A stretch of 64,000 nucleotides of DNA from Dactylosporangium aurantiacum (GCF_000716715.1 NZ_JNYJ01000039.1:1-64000); one strand, 5' to 3'. Positions 32,494-41,465 are shown, counted from the stretch's first letter. Made by a program: numbers and translations. Notes: generated from the letters alone by a model not told the origin.

Positions 32494-33930
32494 TTAGGCG
32501 CTGTACTCCTTCTTGTCGCCGGCCCACTGGGTGTGGAAGGTGCCGTCGCGGTCGGTGCGGCGGTACGTGTGGGCGCCGAAGTTGTCCCGCAGGCCCTGGA
32601 TGAGCGCGGCCGGGAGGCGCTCGGCGCGCAGGCCGTCGAAGTAGGCCAGGGAGGACGAGAACGCCGGGGTGGGGATGCCGGCCTGGGCGGCGGCGACCAC
32701 GACGCGGCGCCACGAGGGGACGCCGGCGTTGACGGCCTCGGCGAAGTACGGCGCGACCATGAGGCTCTTCAGCGACGGGTTCTCGTCGTACGCCTCGCGG
32801 ATGCGGTTGAGGAACCGGGCGCGGATGATGCAGCCGCCGCGCCAGATGGTGGAGACGGCGCCGCGGTCGATGTTCCAGCCGAACTCGGCGCTGCCGGCCT
32901 CGATGTGGTCGAAGCCCTGGGCGTACGCGACGATCTTCGAGGCGTACAGGGCGAGCCGCACGTCCTCGATGAACTGGTCGCGGTCCTGCACGGTGAGGCC
33001 GCCCGAGGTGGACGGGAAGGCCTCGCGGGCGGCGGCGCGCTGCTCGGCGTGGCCGGACAGGGACCGAGCGAAGGTGGCCTCCGCGATGCCGGTGATCGGC
33101 ACGCCGAGGTCCAGGGCGCTCTGCACGGTCCAGCGGCCGGTGCCCTTCTGCTCGGCCTGGTCGAGCACGATGTCGACGAACGCCTGACCGGTCTCGGCGT
33201 CGACGTGGCCGAGCACGTCGGCGGTGATCTCGATGAGGAACGACTCGAGGTCGCCGGTGTTCCAGGTGCGGAAGATGTCGGCGATCTGCGCCGGGGTGGC
33301 GCCGATGCCGGCCCGCAGCAGGTCGTACGCCTCGGCGATGAGCTGCATGTCGGCGTACTCGATGCCGTTGTGGACCATCTTCACGAAGTGCCCGGCGCCG
33401 TCGGGGCCGATGTGCACGCAGCAGGGCGTGCCGTCCACGACCGCGGCGATCTTCTCGAACATGGGGCCGAGCGTGCGGTACGACTCCGGCGAACCGCCCG
33501 GCATGATGGACGGGCCGAGCAGGGCGCCCTCCTCGCCGCCGGACACGCCGGTGCCGACGAAGTGCAGGTTGTGCGCGCGCAGCGCCTGCTCGCGGCGGCG
33601 GGTGTCGGCGAAGTGGGCGTTGCCGGCGTCGACGATCATGTCGCCGGGCTCCAGCAACGGGACCAGCTCGTCGATGACGGCGTCGGTGGGGCCGCCGGCC
33701 TTCACCATGATGATGACGGCGCGGGGGCGGGCCAGGGACGCGACGAAGTCGGCCATCGACTCGCTCGGCACGAACGTGCCCTCGTGCCCGAACTCGTCCA
33801 CGAGCCGGCGGGTGCGCTCGTAGGAACGGTTGTGCACGGCGACGGCGTAACCGTTACGGGCCAGGTTGCGGGCCAGGTTACGTCCCATCACCGCAAGACC
33901 GGTCACGCCGATCTGAGCAAGGTCGGACAT
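32494..33930 (-). CDS. gnd: 6-phosphogluconate dehydrogenase, NADP-dependent, decarboxylating
   Basis: Converts 6-phosphogluconate to ribulose 5-phosphate and CO2 with formation of NADPH. The 478-residue protein has the NADP fold (IGVTGLAVMGRNLARNLARN, residues about 7-26), the substrate signature GTGVSGGEEGA, catalytic Lys in HFVKMVHNGIEYADM, and the C-terminal NFGAHTYRRTDRDGTFHTQW; length is that of the long form. The ATG at 33930 has GGAGAGG upstream; an ATG 6 codons earlier does not. It is a single gene beside an IS remnant. Confidence 0.97.
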   Translation of the reverse strand: MSDLAQIGVTGLAVMGRNLARNLARNGYAVAVHNRSYERTRRLVDEFGHEGTFVPSESMADFVASLARPRAVIIMVKAGGPTDAVIDELVPLLEPGDMIVDAGNAHFADTRRREQALRAHNLHFVGTGVSGGEEGALLGPSIMPGGSPESYRTLGPMFEKIAAVVDGTPCCVHIGPDGAGHFVKMVHNGIEYADMQLIAEAYDLLRAGIGATPAQIADIFRTWNTGDLESFLIEITADVLGHVDAETGQAFVDIVLDQAEQKGTGRWTVQSALDLGVPITGIAEATFARSLSGHAEQRAAAREAFPSTSGGLTVQDRDQFIEDVRLALYASKIVAYAQGFDHIEAGSAEFGWNIDRGAVSTIWRGGCIIRARFLNRIREAYDENPSLKSLMVAPYFAEAVNAGVPSWRRVVVAAAQAGIPTPAFSSSLAYFDGLRAERLPAALIQGLRDNFGAHTYRRTDRDGTFHTQWAGDKKEYSA

Positions 33931-33986
33931 CTGAACCTCTCCAGTCAAAGACGATCTCGCCCCGACCGGCGATCACTACCCCGGGA

Positions 33987-34235
33987 TCACGGTTCGAAGC
34001 GCACGTCGGACCAGGCTACCCGCCGACTGTCACGCCTCAGCACGGCACGGGCGAAGGTTTCCAGGATCCAGGGGCCGCGGACGCTGGCGCGCTCGTACCC
34101 GAGCAGCCGCCCCCACGCGCCGCGCACCACGATCACCGCGACGACCTCGGTGCCGTCGACCTCGAGGTCGGCGACCTTGCCGGTGAAGCCGTCGGCGAGG
34201 CGGACCCGGCGGCCGATGAGCTCACTCGCCCGCAT
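33987..34235 (-). CDS. Small PRC-barrel-like protein, 82 residues
   Basis: MRASELIGRRVRLADGFTGK and VADLEVDGTEVVAVIVVRG have the beta-barrel pattern of PRC-barrel domains; WGRLLGYERASVRGPW resembles the second half of PRC pairs found next to magnesium transporters in actinomycetes. Overlaps the preceding PRC gene by 14 bp, so it is the last gene of the NRAMP operon. In related loci the two PRC units are usually one protein; here they are separate. Confidence 0.7.
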   Translation of the reverse strand: MRASELIGRRVRLADGFTGKVADLEVDGTEVVAVIVVRGAWGRLLGYERASVRGPWILETFARAVLRRDSRRVAWSDVRFEP

Positions 34236-34596
34236 CGGAGGATCCCGGAATGCGTCCCACCACGTGGTCGCGCAGCCACTGCTCGAGCAGCGGCTCGGCG
34301 AGCAGCTCGCGGCGCACGGTGAGGGTGACGGCGCTGTCGTGGGAGGCGACGAGGTCCCACGGGATGCGCAGCGGGTCGGGGTGCTCGCGGGGGTGGACCC
34401 GGCCGGCGACGCCGCTGATCCAGTCGCCGAGCCGCCCGCCGAGGCGGCGGCCGAGCGCCTGCGGCCCGGACAGCAGCGCCGCGACGTGCGGCACCCCGTC
34501 GACCTCCGTCAGCTCGACGTCGTCGACCTTGCCGACGGGTTCGCCGGCCAGGTCGACGATCTGGCGGTCGAGCAGCTCGAACCCGATGAGGAGCAT
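34222..34596 (-). CDS. PRC-barrel domain protein
   Basis: A 124-residue protein: LIGFELLDRQIVDLAGEPVG, KVDDVELTEVDGVPHVAALL and LRIPWDLVASHDSAVTLTV follow the PRC-barrel pattern, joined by an Arg/Gly loop (LGRRLGGRLGDWI). GGGAGG is 6 nt before the ATG, which is 2 bp after the transporter stop. PRC barrels accompany MgtE-type magnesium transporters in actinobacteria, hence a regulatory or accessory role for the transporter is inferred. Confidence 0.75.
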   Translation of the reverse strand: MLLIGFELLDRQIVDLAGEPVGKVDDVELTEVDGVPHVAALLSGPQALGRRLGGRLGDWISGVAGRVHPREHPDPLRIPWDLVASHDSAVTLTVRRELLAEPLLEQWLRDHVVGRIPGSSDAGE

Positions 34597-34598
34597 GC

Positions 34599-35828
34599 TC
34601 AGCCTCCCATCCCGGTCATGATCGTCAAGGGGATCGCCGCGGCCGCGACGACGAGGATGACGCCCAGGTAGAGCACCCCGAGGGTGTTGCCGAGCCGGCC
34701 GTTGACGTGCTCGCCGAGGTACTGCCGGTCGTTGGCGACGACCAGGATCGGCAGGTACGTCAGCGGCAGGACGACCGCGCTGAGCACCAGGGTCGTCTCG
34801 GTCAGCAGGACCGGGTCGATCGTGGTGGCCAGGGCCGCGGTGCCGAGCAGGACGCTGACGAGGACCACGACGTGGAAGCGGGCGGCGTCGCGGGGCCGCA
34901 GCCGCTTGCCCCAGGACCAGCCGAAGTACTGCGCGACGGTGTACCCGGCGGACAGCCCGGTCTCCAGGGCGGCGCCGAACGTGGCGGCGAAGAAGCCGAG
35001 GATCGCCACGGCCAGGCCGAGCTTGCCCAGCGCCATGGCGACCGGCAGCGCGGTCTGCCCGAGGTCCTCGAGGCGCATGTCGAGGGGGTGGTAGACGACG
35101 GCGGCGGTGGCCATGAGCGCCAGGGACAGCAGGCCCCCGAGGGGGAACCCGACGAAGACGTTGGCCCGCGAGACGTTGAGGTCGCGGGTCGTCCAGCGTT
35201 CCTCGACGCCGCCGGAGGAGAAGAAGAACACCTCGTACGGGGTCATCGCGGCGGCGAACAGGGCGACGCCGGCGAACGCGTACGTGCCCCAGTTCTCCTG
35301 CCCCGCGGGGGCCGGGGTGCGGGCCTGGTCCCACAGCTGCGCCCAGTCGGTCGGCAGTTTCAGCAGCGCCACGACGAAGACGACGAGCGTGAGCCCGAGC
35401 AGGCCGAACACCCGTTCCATCGTCTCGAACCTCACCCGCCACAGCACGACCCAGCACACGAACGCGGCGACGGGCACGACGAGCAGGTAGTGCACGCTGG
35501 TGGCGAGCTGCACGGCGAGGGCGACGCCGCCGATCTCGGCGCCGAGGGTGAGGACGGTGACCAGGTACGACCCGGCGAGGTTCAGCAGCCCGACGCGGGG
35601 GCCGAGCCGCTCCCGGACCAGGTCGAACACGGGCCGCCCGCTGACCGCGGCGACCCGCCCGGCCATCTCGGCGTACACGCAGATGCCGAGCACGCCGACG
35701 AGCACGACCCAGGCCAGGGACATGCCGAAGCGGGAGCCGGCCTCGGAGTTGGCGACCATGTCGCCGATGTCGACGAAGCCGCCGATGGCGGTGAGGATGC
35801 CCAGGGTGATGGCGAGGAACTTCTTCAC
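34599..35828 (-). CDS. NRAMP-related divalent metal transporter, variant metal site
   Basis: A 409-residue membrane protein with about 11 helices in the NRAMP (LeuT-like) order. The helix 1 motif DPGN of manganese/iron NRAMP transporters reads DIGD (GGFVDIGDMVANSEAG), and the helix 6 MPH motif reads MTPYE (FAAAMTPYEVFFFSS). Loss of the soft-metal Met is a feature of NRAMP-related magnesium transporters (NRMT), so magnesium or another hard ion is more likely than manganese. GTG start at 35828 overlaps the upstream gene's stop (GTGA). Two PRC-barrel genes follow directly. Confidence 0.8.
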   Translation of the reverse strand: MKKFLAITLGILTAIGGFVDIGDMVANSEAGSRFGMSLAWVVLVGVLGICVYAEMAGRVAAVSGRPVFDLVRERLGPRVGLLNLAGSYLVTVLTLGAEIGGVALAVQLATSVHYLLVVPVAAFVCWVVLWRVRFETMERVFGLLGLTLVVFVVALLKLPTDWAQLWDQARTPAPAGQENWGTYAFAGVALFAAAMTPYEVFFFSSGGVEERWTTRDLNVSRANVFVGFPLGGLLSLALMATAAVVYHPLDMRLEDLGQTALPVAMALGKLGLAVAILGFFAATFGAALETGLSAGYTVAQYFGWSWGKRLRPRDAARFHVVVLVSVLLGTAALATTIDPVLLTETTLVLSAVVLPLTYLPILVVANDRQYLGEHVNGRLGNTLGVLYLGVILVVAAAAIPLTIMTGMGG

Positions 35829-36250
35829 GCGTACCGGTCCAGGACGTCCGAGAGCCGGTCGGCCAGCGGTGGCAGCGCGTCCACGTCGACGGGGTGCGCG
35901 GCGGTGTCGCCGAGCCGTTGCAGTGCCTCGGTGAGCAGCGGCGCCAGCTCGTCGCGCAGCGCCCGCATGTCGTCGTCGGGCGGCGGCAGCTCGGCGAGCT
36001 TCGCGGCGGTCTTCGTGGTGCGCCGGGTGCCGTCGTCGAGCACGACGGTGACGTAGGGCTCGGTGGCCCGGCCGTCGCGCAGCGCGACCCCGGCGAGGTA
36101 GGCGGTGCGCAGCGCGTCGTGCGCGGACTGGGCGGCCTGCACCGCGGTGGTGCGGAACTCGTGCCGGTCCGGCGGCCGGGTCGATGCGTACGCACCGTAG
36201 CCGAGGACCGCGAGGACGAGCCCCGCGGCGATGAGGACGCTGCGTCGCAT
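35825..36250 (-). CDS. Membrane-anchored small protein heading the NRAMP operon
   Basis: A 141-residue protein with one N-terminal hydrophobic helix (VLIAAGLVLAVLGYGAYAS, residues about 5-23) and a helical, acidic outer part containing TVVLDDGTRRTTKTAAKLAE and regularly spaced Leu/Asp. No family recognised. The stop overlaps the transporter GTG, so it belongs to the same operon and may be an accessory or sensing subunit; this is inference from position. Confidence 0.65.
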   Translation of the reverse strand: MRRSVLIAAGLVLAVLGYGAYASTRPPDRHEFRTTAVQAAQSAHDALRTAYLAGVALRDGRATEPYVTVVLDDGTRRTTKTAAKLAELPPPDDDMRALRDELAPLLTEALQRLGDTAAHPVDVDALPPLADRLSDVLDRYA

Positions 36251-36347
36251 GCGGCGGTGGTACCCCCGGTGCGGGGCCACCCAAACGCGGTGGCAAAACG
36301 GGTGAAGCCGGTCGTAACCCTCCCTGCCGGCGGGGCGTTGAGCGAAG

Positions 36348-37292
36348 GTGCACACCGACTCGCCGCCGCCCACCCGCGTGCTGTACCTCGCCGGGTGGGG
36401 GCGCAGCGGCAGCACGCTCGCCGAGGGGATGCTCGACCAGGTGCCGGGGCTCGTCGGCGTCGGTGAGATCAAGTTCCTGTGGGAGCGGGGGCTGCTGCAG
36501 AACCGCCGGTGCAGCTGCGGCACGCCGCTGCGCTCGTGCGGGTTCTGGGTCGAGGTGCTGCACGAGGCGTTCGGGCGGGTCCCCGACGACGACGAGCTGC
36601 GCGAGCTGGACGAGGCGTCGCGCCGGTTCCGCACCCGGCACCTGCCGGGGATGCTGCTGCGCCCCACGCACCCGCCGGACGCCGGCGAGCTCGGCTGGTA
36701 CTACGCGGCCCTGGCGCGGCTGTACCGGGCGGTGGCCAAGGTCGGCGGCGCCGACGTCGTGGTGGACTCCTCGAAGTTCCCGTCGTACCTGACGGCGCTG
36801 CTGCAGGCGCCCGGGCTGGACGTTCGGGTGGCGCACATCGTGCGGGACCCGCGGGCCGTGGCGTACTCGTGGCAGCGGCACAAGGAGGACCCGGACGCCC
36901 CGAACGGCGAGCTGATGCCGCGCATGCACCCGGCGTGCACGGCGCTGTACTGGTCGGCGTGGAACCTCGCGACGGAGCGGATCACCCGCCGTGCCGGCCT
37001 GCCCTACCTGCGGTTCCGCTACGAGGACCTGGTCACCGAACCGGACGCGACGCTGCTGGCGGTGACCCGGCTCAGCGGCGTGCCGGCCGCGCCGGTGCGC
37101 GTCGGCGACCGGGGTGAGCTGTTCGTGCGCCGGACCCATCAGGTGTCGGGCAACCCGGTGCGGTTCCGCTCCGGGGCGGTCCCGCTGCGCCTGGACGACG
37201 AGTGGACGCTGTCGATGGCGCCCCGGCACCGGCGGCTGACCGGGGCCGTCACCGCGCCGCTGCGGCACCGGTACGGGTACCGCGACTCCTAA
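36348..37292 (+). CDS. Sulfotransferase family protein
   Basis: A 314-residue PAPS-dependent sulfotransferase-like enzyme. The 5'-phosphosulfate loop is AGWGRSGSTLAEGML (about 14-28), the 3'-phosphate segment is HIVRDPRAVAYSWQRH (about 163-178), and VVVDSSKFPSYL precedes it. It lacks a membrane segment, so the acceptor may be a small molecule or glycan met in the cytosol. GTG start at 36348. Divergent from the NRAMP operon; the next gene, an LCP protein, follows after 58 bp and may be co-transcribed, which hints at cell-surface glycan chemistry. Confidence 0.88.
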   Translation: MHTDSPPPTRVLYLAGWGRSGSTLAEGMLDQVPGLVGVGEIKFLWERGLLQNRRCSCGTPLRSCGFWVEVLHEAFGRVPDDDELRELDEASRRFRTRHLPGMLLRPTHPPDAGELGWYYAALARLYRAVAKVGGADVVVDSSKFPSYLTALLQAPGLDVRVAHIVRDPRAVAYSWQRHKEDPDAPNGELMPRMHPACTALYWSAWNLATERITRRAGLPYLRFRYEDLVTEPDATLLAVTRLSGVPAAPVRVGDRGELFVRRTHQVSGNPVRFRSGAVPLRLDDEWTLSMAPRHRRLTGAVTAPLRHRYGYRDS

Positions 37293-37350
37293 GCTGCGCC
37301 CTCCCCCGGCCGATCAGGCGGGTGGAGACCGGAGGCGGGGAGGTGGCGGG

Positions 37351-38481
37351 ATGTGGCGCGGGCTGCTCGCCGCGATCGCCGCGGCCGCCGTCCTGGCCGG
37401 CGGCGGGACCGTGGCGTGGCGGCACTACGAGGGCTCGGTCGAGCGGATGGACCTGCTCGGCGAGGCGGCGCGGGACAGCCCGCCGCGGGAGATCACCATC
37501 GAGTCGGCGCCGCGGCCGACGGGTGGGCCGGCGATCGGGTTGCCGCGGGACACCGCGCCGGCGGCGGCCCAGCCGGGGCGCAACATCCTGCTCGTGGGCA
37601 TCGACGCGCGGCCCGGCGAGGACCAGGCCGGCGCCCGGGCCGACTCGGTGATCGTGGTGCACGTGTCCGCCGGCGGCGACCGGGCCTGGCTGGTGTCGCT
37701 GCCGCGGGACACGAAGGTGGACATCCCGGGGTACGGCACCGACAAGCTCAACGCCGCGTTCGCCGACGGCTCCAAGGAGGGCGGGCGGGCCGGCGGGTTC
37801 GCGCTGCTGGCCGCGACCGTGCGGCGGGTCACCGGCCTGGCCTTCGACGCGGGCGCGATCATCGACTTCACCGGGCTCAGACGCGTGGTGGACGCGGTCG
37901 GCGGGGTCGACCTGTGCGTGGACGTGGAGACGGTCTCGGTGCACATCGGGTGGGACGCCGCCGGCCGGCAGACGCCGCCGTTCCGGCTGATCCCGCCGAC
38001 GTTCCGGCCGGAGCCGGTCGCGGGGGTCCGGCCGCAGGTGTACCCGGTCGGCTGCCGGCACTTCGCCGGCTGGGAGGCCCTGGACTACGTGCGGCAGCGG
38101 GAGCTGCTGCCGGACGGCGACTACGGCCGGCAGCGGCACCAGCAGCAGCTCATCACCGCGCTCGGGCAGCGGTTGCACTCCGCCGGCGTGCTGGGCAACC
38201 CGCTGGCCCTGCACCGGGCGCTGACCGCGGTCGGTGAGTCGCTGACGTTCGACGGCAACGGCCGGTCGGTCACCGACTGGGTGCTGCTGCTGCGCGGGCT
38301 GCGCCCGGCCGCGGTGACGATGCTGCGCACCAACGGCGGGAAGTTCACCGCGGCGCCGCGCGGCGGCACGGCGTTCGAGCAGCTCGACCCGACGACGCTG
38401 GAGCTGTTCGGCGCGGCCCGAGAGGACCGCCTGGACGCCTTCGCCGAGCAGCACCCGGACTGGGTCGTGCCGCACGCCTGA
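37351..38481 (+). CDS. LytR-CpsA-Psr (LCP) family protein
   Basis: A 376-residue membrane-anchored enzyme: one N-terminal helix (LLAAIAAAAVLAGGGTVAW, about 5-23), then an external LCP domain (about 75-300) with NILLVGIDARPGEDQAG, ARADSVIVVHVSAGGDRAWL, SLPRDTKVDIPGYG and KLNAAFADG, including the Arg and Asp residues that bind the polyprenyl pyrophosphate. LCP proteins attach teichoic-acid-like or other glycans to peptidoglycan. GGGGAGG precedes the ATG. Standard length. Confidence 0.93.
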   Translation: MWRGLLAAIAAAAVLAGGGTVAWRHYEGSVERMDLLGEAARDSPPREITIESAPRPTGGPAIGLPRDTAPAAAQPGRNILLVGIDARPGEDQAGARADSVIVVHVSAGGDRAWLVSLPRDTKVDIPGYGTDKLNAAFADGSKEGGRAGGFALLAATVRRVTGLAFDAGAIIDFTGLRRVVDAVGGVDLCVDVETVSVHIGWDAAGRQTPPFRLIPPTFRPEPVAGVRPQVYPVGCRHFAGWEALDYVRQRELLPDGDYGRQRHQQQLITALGQRLHSAGVLGNPLALHRALTAVGESLTFDGNGRSVTDWVLLLRGLRPAAVTMLRTNGGKFTAAPRGGTAFEQLDPTTLELFGAAREDRLDAFAEQHPDWVVPHA

Positions 38482-38544
38482 CTGCAACATTCCTGCAAAC
38501 GCCGCGGCATTGACTCCATTGAGCGCCGGTGGCACGTTGACCTG

Positions 38545-38560
38545 AGGAATGCGCTTTCCT
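38545..38560. promoter_or_regulatory. Possible LacI-type operator upstream of pectate lyase
   Basis: AGGAATGCGCTTTCCT is an imperfect palindrome with a GCGC centre, 30 bp before the pectate lyase start, of the shape bound by LacI proteins. It differs from the GH16 operators in its arms. Confidence 0.35.
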
Positions 38561-38589
38561 GACACCCCTGTTGCACGCTTGGAGTCTGC

Positions 38590-39903
38590 ATGCGCAAGAC
38601 CACCATCGCGGCCGCGGCCCTCGCCGGCGCGGCCCTGCTCGCCGGCGCCGCCGTCAGCGCCGACGCGGCCGGCACGCCGGCGGCCGCCCTCGCGTTAGCC
38701 CGCCAGGGCCTGCCCGCCGGCGACGGCTGGGCGTCGGACACGACCGGCACCACCGGCGGGTCCGCCGCCGACGCCGAGCACGTCTTCACCGTCCGTACCC
38801 GTGACGAGCTGGCCGCCGCCGTGGCCGGCGACACCCCGAAGATCGTGTTCGTGTCCGGCGGCATCGACGCGAACGCCGGCTACAGCTGCGCCGACTACGC
38901 CGACCCGGCCTACAGCCTGGAGGCGTTCCTCGCCGCGTACGACCCGGCGGTCTGGGGCCGCGCCACGAAGCCGACCGGTCCCCTCGAGGACGCGCGCGCC
39001 CGCTCGGCGAAGAACCAGGGCGCCCGGGTCAACATCAAGGTCGGCGGCAACACCACGATCATCGGCCTCGGCGGCTCGAAGATCAGCGGCGCGAACCTGC
39101 TCATCGACAAGGTCGACAACGTCATCCTGCGCAACCTGCGCCTGGAGGACGCCCACGACTGCTTCCCGTCGTGGGACCCGACCGACGGCGCGGCCGGCAA
39201 CTGGAACTCCCTGTACGACACGGTGACCGTCACCGGCGCCACGCACGTGTGGGTCGACCACAACAACTTCAGCGACGGCAACAACACCGACGACACGCAG
39301 CCGCTGTACTTCGGCCGGCCGTACCAGGTGCACGACGGCGCCCTCGACGTGATCCGCGCCGCGGACCTCGTCACCGTCTCCTGGAACACCTTCTTCGACC
39401 ACGACAAGACGATGCTCATCGGCTCGTCGAACACCGTCGGCGCCGACGTCGGCAAGCTGCGGGTCACCATCCACCACAACCGCTTCGCCAACGTCGGCCA
39501 GCGGGTGCCGCGGGTCCGCTTCGGCCAGGTCGACGTGTACGACAACTACTTCTACGCCACCGACGAGGACACCTACAGCTACTCCTGGGGCGTCGGCGTC
39601 TACGCCCAGGTGTACGCGGAGAACAACTTCCTGCTCCGCAGCGCCGACATCGCCCTGGACGACGTGGTGTACGACTGGCGCGGCACCGCGCCGGGCGGCA
39701 TCACCGAGCTCGGCACGGCCACCCGGGTCGGCACGGGTCCGGTGTCCGAGGTGAACCTGGTCGCGCAGTACAACGCCACGCACGACCCGGACCTGCCACC
39801 CGCCACCTGGGTGCCGGCCCTGCGGGTCGCCGCGCCCGACCCGGCCACGGCGGTGCCCACCCTGGTCACCGCGCAGGCGGGCGCCGGCAAGCTCGGCTTC
39901 TGA
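38590..39903 (+). CDS. Secreted pectate lyase, PL1 family
   Basis: A 437-residue exported enzyme that cleaves polygalacturonate by beta-elimination, calcium-dependent. Signal peptide residues 1-27 (IAAAALAGAALLAGAAVSADA). The parallel beta-helix contains VNIKVGGNTTIIGLGGSK, VTVTGATHVWVDHNNFSDG, VSWNTFFDHDKTMLIGSS and LRVTIHHNRFANVGQRVPRV; the Arg in the last motif is the catalytic base region and WVDHNNFSDG the calcium-binding Asp site. Length is usual for PL1. Flanked by a 13-bp-stem terminator. Confidence 0.95.
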   Translation: MRKTTIAAAALAGAALLAGAAVSADAAGTPAAALALARQGLPAGDGWASDTTGTTGGSAADAEHVFTVRTRDELAAAVAGDTPKIVFVSGGIDANAGYSCADYADPAYSLEAFLAAYDPAVWGRATKPTGPLEDARARSAKNQGARVNIKVGGNTTIIGLGGSKISGANLLIDKVDNVILRNLRLEDAHDCFPSWDPTDGAAGNWNSLYDTVTVTGATHVWVDHNNFSDGNNTDDTQPLYFGRPYQVHDGALDVIRAADLVTVSWNTFFDHDKTMLIGSSNTVGADVGKLRVTIHHNRFANVGQRVPRVRFGQVDVYDNYFYATDEDTYSYSWGVGVYAQVYAENNFLLRSADIALDDVVYDWRGTAPGGITELGTATRVGTGPVSEVNLVAQYNATHDPDLPPATWVPALRVAAPDPATAVPTLVTAQAGAGKLGF

Positions 39904-39907
39904 GGTC

Positions 39908-39937
39908 CCGCGGCAGCCGGCAGGCCGGCTGCCGCGG
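39908..39937. terminator. Bidirectional hairpin between pectate lyase and transglutaminase genes
   Basis: A perfect 13-bp stem, CCGCGGCAGCCGG (39908-39920) and CCGGCTGCCGCGG (39925-39937), with a 4-nt loop, lies between two convergent stops. Confidence 0.9.
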
Positions 39938-39938
39938 A

Positions 39939-40748
39939 TCAGGGCAGGTGCACGACGCCGTGGCCGTCGTCGACCGGGAGGTCGCCGGCGGTCACGGCGC
40001 GCACCTGCATCGAGGTGAGCTCCGCGGTCCCGCTCAGGACGCCGGCGAACGCGGTCTCCGCGGCGTCGGCGCCGGTCGCGATGCGGACCATGCTCTGCCG
40101 CGGCGCCAGGCCCGTCGCGTCGACGACCCGCCACTCGCCGTCCACGGCCACCTCGGCGACGGCGTGGAAGTCCATCGGTGACAGGCCCGGCGCGTAGACC
40201 GCGACGGTGCGCGCCGGGATGTTCACGGCCCTGGCGAGGGCCACGACGAGGTGGGCGAAGTCGCGGCAGACCCCGGCGCCGGACAGCAGCGTCTCGGCCG
40301 CGTCGGTGGTGCCGGTGGAGGCGCCGGCCTCGTACCGGATGTGCCGGTGCACGTAGTCCACGATCCCCGCGACGGTGTCGGCGCGCGACGGCGCGAACCG
40401 CTCGAACTCCCGCGCGGCGAACCCGGCGAGCCGGTCGGACGGGCAGTACCGGCTGGGCCTGGTCGCGGTGATGCGCTCGGCCAGCTCCAGCCGCGGCGGC
40501 GGCCCGCGGCGCACGGTGACCTCGGCGGTGTACTCGACCCGCAGCAGGCCGGTGCCCACGCGCAGCCAGTGCCCGCCGGCGACCGGCGTCACCGCGACCG
40601 GCTCGCCGTCGAGCCGCGCGTCGAGGGTCTCCTGCGCGGTCACCCCGGGGCCCGGGCTGACGGCGATCATCAGTTGCAGCTCGGCCGGCTCCCGTACCTG
40701 GAACTCCAGGGTGCTGCCCACGCGCGCGTCCACCATGCCACCGTTCAT
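39939..40748 (-). CDS. Transglutaminase-like family protein
   Basis: A 269-residue protein: an N-terminal beta-sandwich (about 1-130) followed by a transglutaminase-like cysteine protease core. The triad is visible: Cys in SGAGVCRDFAHLVVAL, His in PMDFHAVAEVAVDG and Asp in WRVVDATGLAP. No signal peptide. Bacterial relatives are peptidases or amidases of unknown target. ATG at 40748 or 40736; neither has a clear ribosome site. Confidence 0.9.
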   Translation of the reverse strand: MNGGMVDARVGSTLEFQVREPAELQLMIAVSPGPGVTAQETLDARLDGEPVAVTPVAGGHWLRVGTGLLRVEYTAEVTVRRGPPPRLELAERITATRPSRYCPSDRLAGFAAREFERFAPSRADTVAGIVDYVHRHIRYEAGASTGTTDAAETLLSGAGVCRDFAHLVVALARAVNIPARTVAVYAPGLSPMDFHAVAEVAVDGEWRVVDATGLAPRQSMVRIATGADAAETAFAGVLSGTAELTSMQVRAVTAGDLPVDDGHGVVHLP

Positions 40749-40937
40749 ACCCAACCGGGAACCCGCGCACGACCCGCCGGCACGCGACCCACGACACATG
40801 TGTTCTGCAACGTTCGACGTAGAACTCCACGCCGAACCGTGCGCATGATGGCGGCTCCATCAATGTCGATGCGGCGGGACGGCCCCATCCTCCAAGACCG
40901 AACCGTCCCGCTGCTCCCCGTGAGGAGCCCCTCCATC

Positions 40938-41375
40938 ATGTCCTATGACACGCTGACCCGGTCCGTCGTTTTCGTGGTGACCCTCACGGTCCTGCTCGTC
41001 GGGCACTCCCTCGGCGACCACGTGGCGCAGACGGACCGGCAGGCCAGCCACAAGGCGGGCCCGGGCGGGGCCGGCTGGCGCGCGCTCGCCGGGCACCTGC
41101 TGACCTACCACCTGACGATCACCGCGGCGCTGCTGCTGACCTGCGCGGCGCTGCGGCTGCCGCTGTCCCCGGCCGGGGTGGCCGCCGGGGTCGCGTTCTC
41201 CGCGGTGACCCACGGCCTGCTCGACCGCCGCTGGCCGGTGCGGGCGGTGCTGCGCGCGACCGGCTCCCCGCAGTTCGCCGACACGACCAGCCCGGTCTGC
41301 GGCATGTACGTCGCCGACCAGGCCCTGCACCAGGCGTCGCTGCTGGTGGCGGCGCTGCTCGTGGCCGGCCTGTAG
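40938..41375 (+). CDS. DUF3307-type membrane protein
   Basis: A 145-residue membrane protein with four hydrophobic segments. Conserved polar residues inside the helices follow the DUF3307 pattern: GHSLGDHVAQTDRQASHK in helix 1, GHLLTYHLTITAALLL in helix 2, THGLLDRRW in helix 3 and YVADQALHQASLLV at the end, with several intramembrane His and Asp. Function unknown. GAGGAG lies 10 nt before the ATG. Confidence 0.75.
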   Translation: MSYDTLTRSVVFVVTLTVLLVGHSLGDHVAQTDRQASHKAGPGGAGWRALAGHLLTYHLTITAALLLTCAALRLPLSPAGVAAGVAFSAVTHGLLDRRWPVRAVLRATGSPQFADTTSPVCGMYVADQALHQASLLVAALLVAGL

Positions 41376-41399
41376 CACCCGCTGAGACCCGGCGCACAA

Positions 41400-41451
41400 T
41401 TGAACATGTTCAAGAACGGGGCTAGCGTGGTCCATAGTTGAACACGTTCAA
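41400..41451 (+). promoter_or_regulatory. TetR-type double operator around a promoter
   Basis: Two palindromes, TTGAACATGTTCAA (41400-41413) and TTGAACACGTTCAA (41438-41451), lie 38 bp apart. TTGAAC (41400-41405) is also a -35, and after exactly 17 bp comes TAGCGT (41423-41428), a -10. One operator covers the -35, the other the transcription start. The TetR protein at the end of the operon is the likely ligand. Confidence 0.8.
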
Positions 41452-41465
41452 GAAGGGCGCCGGTC

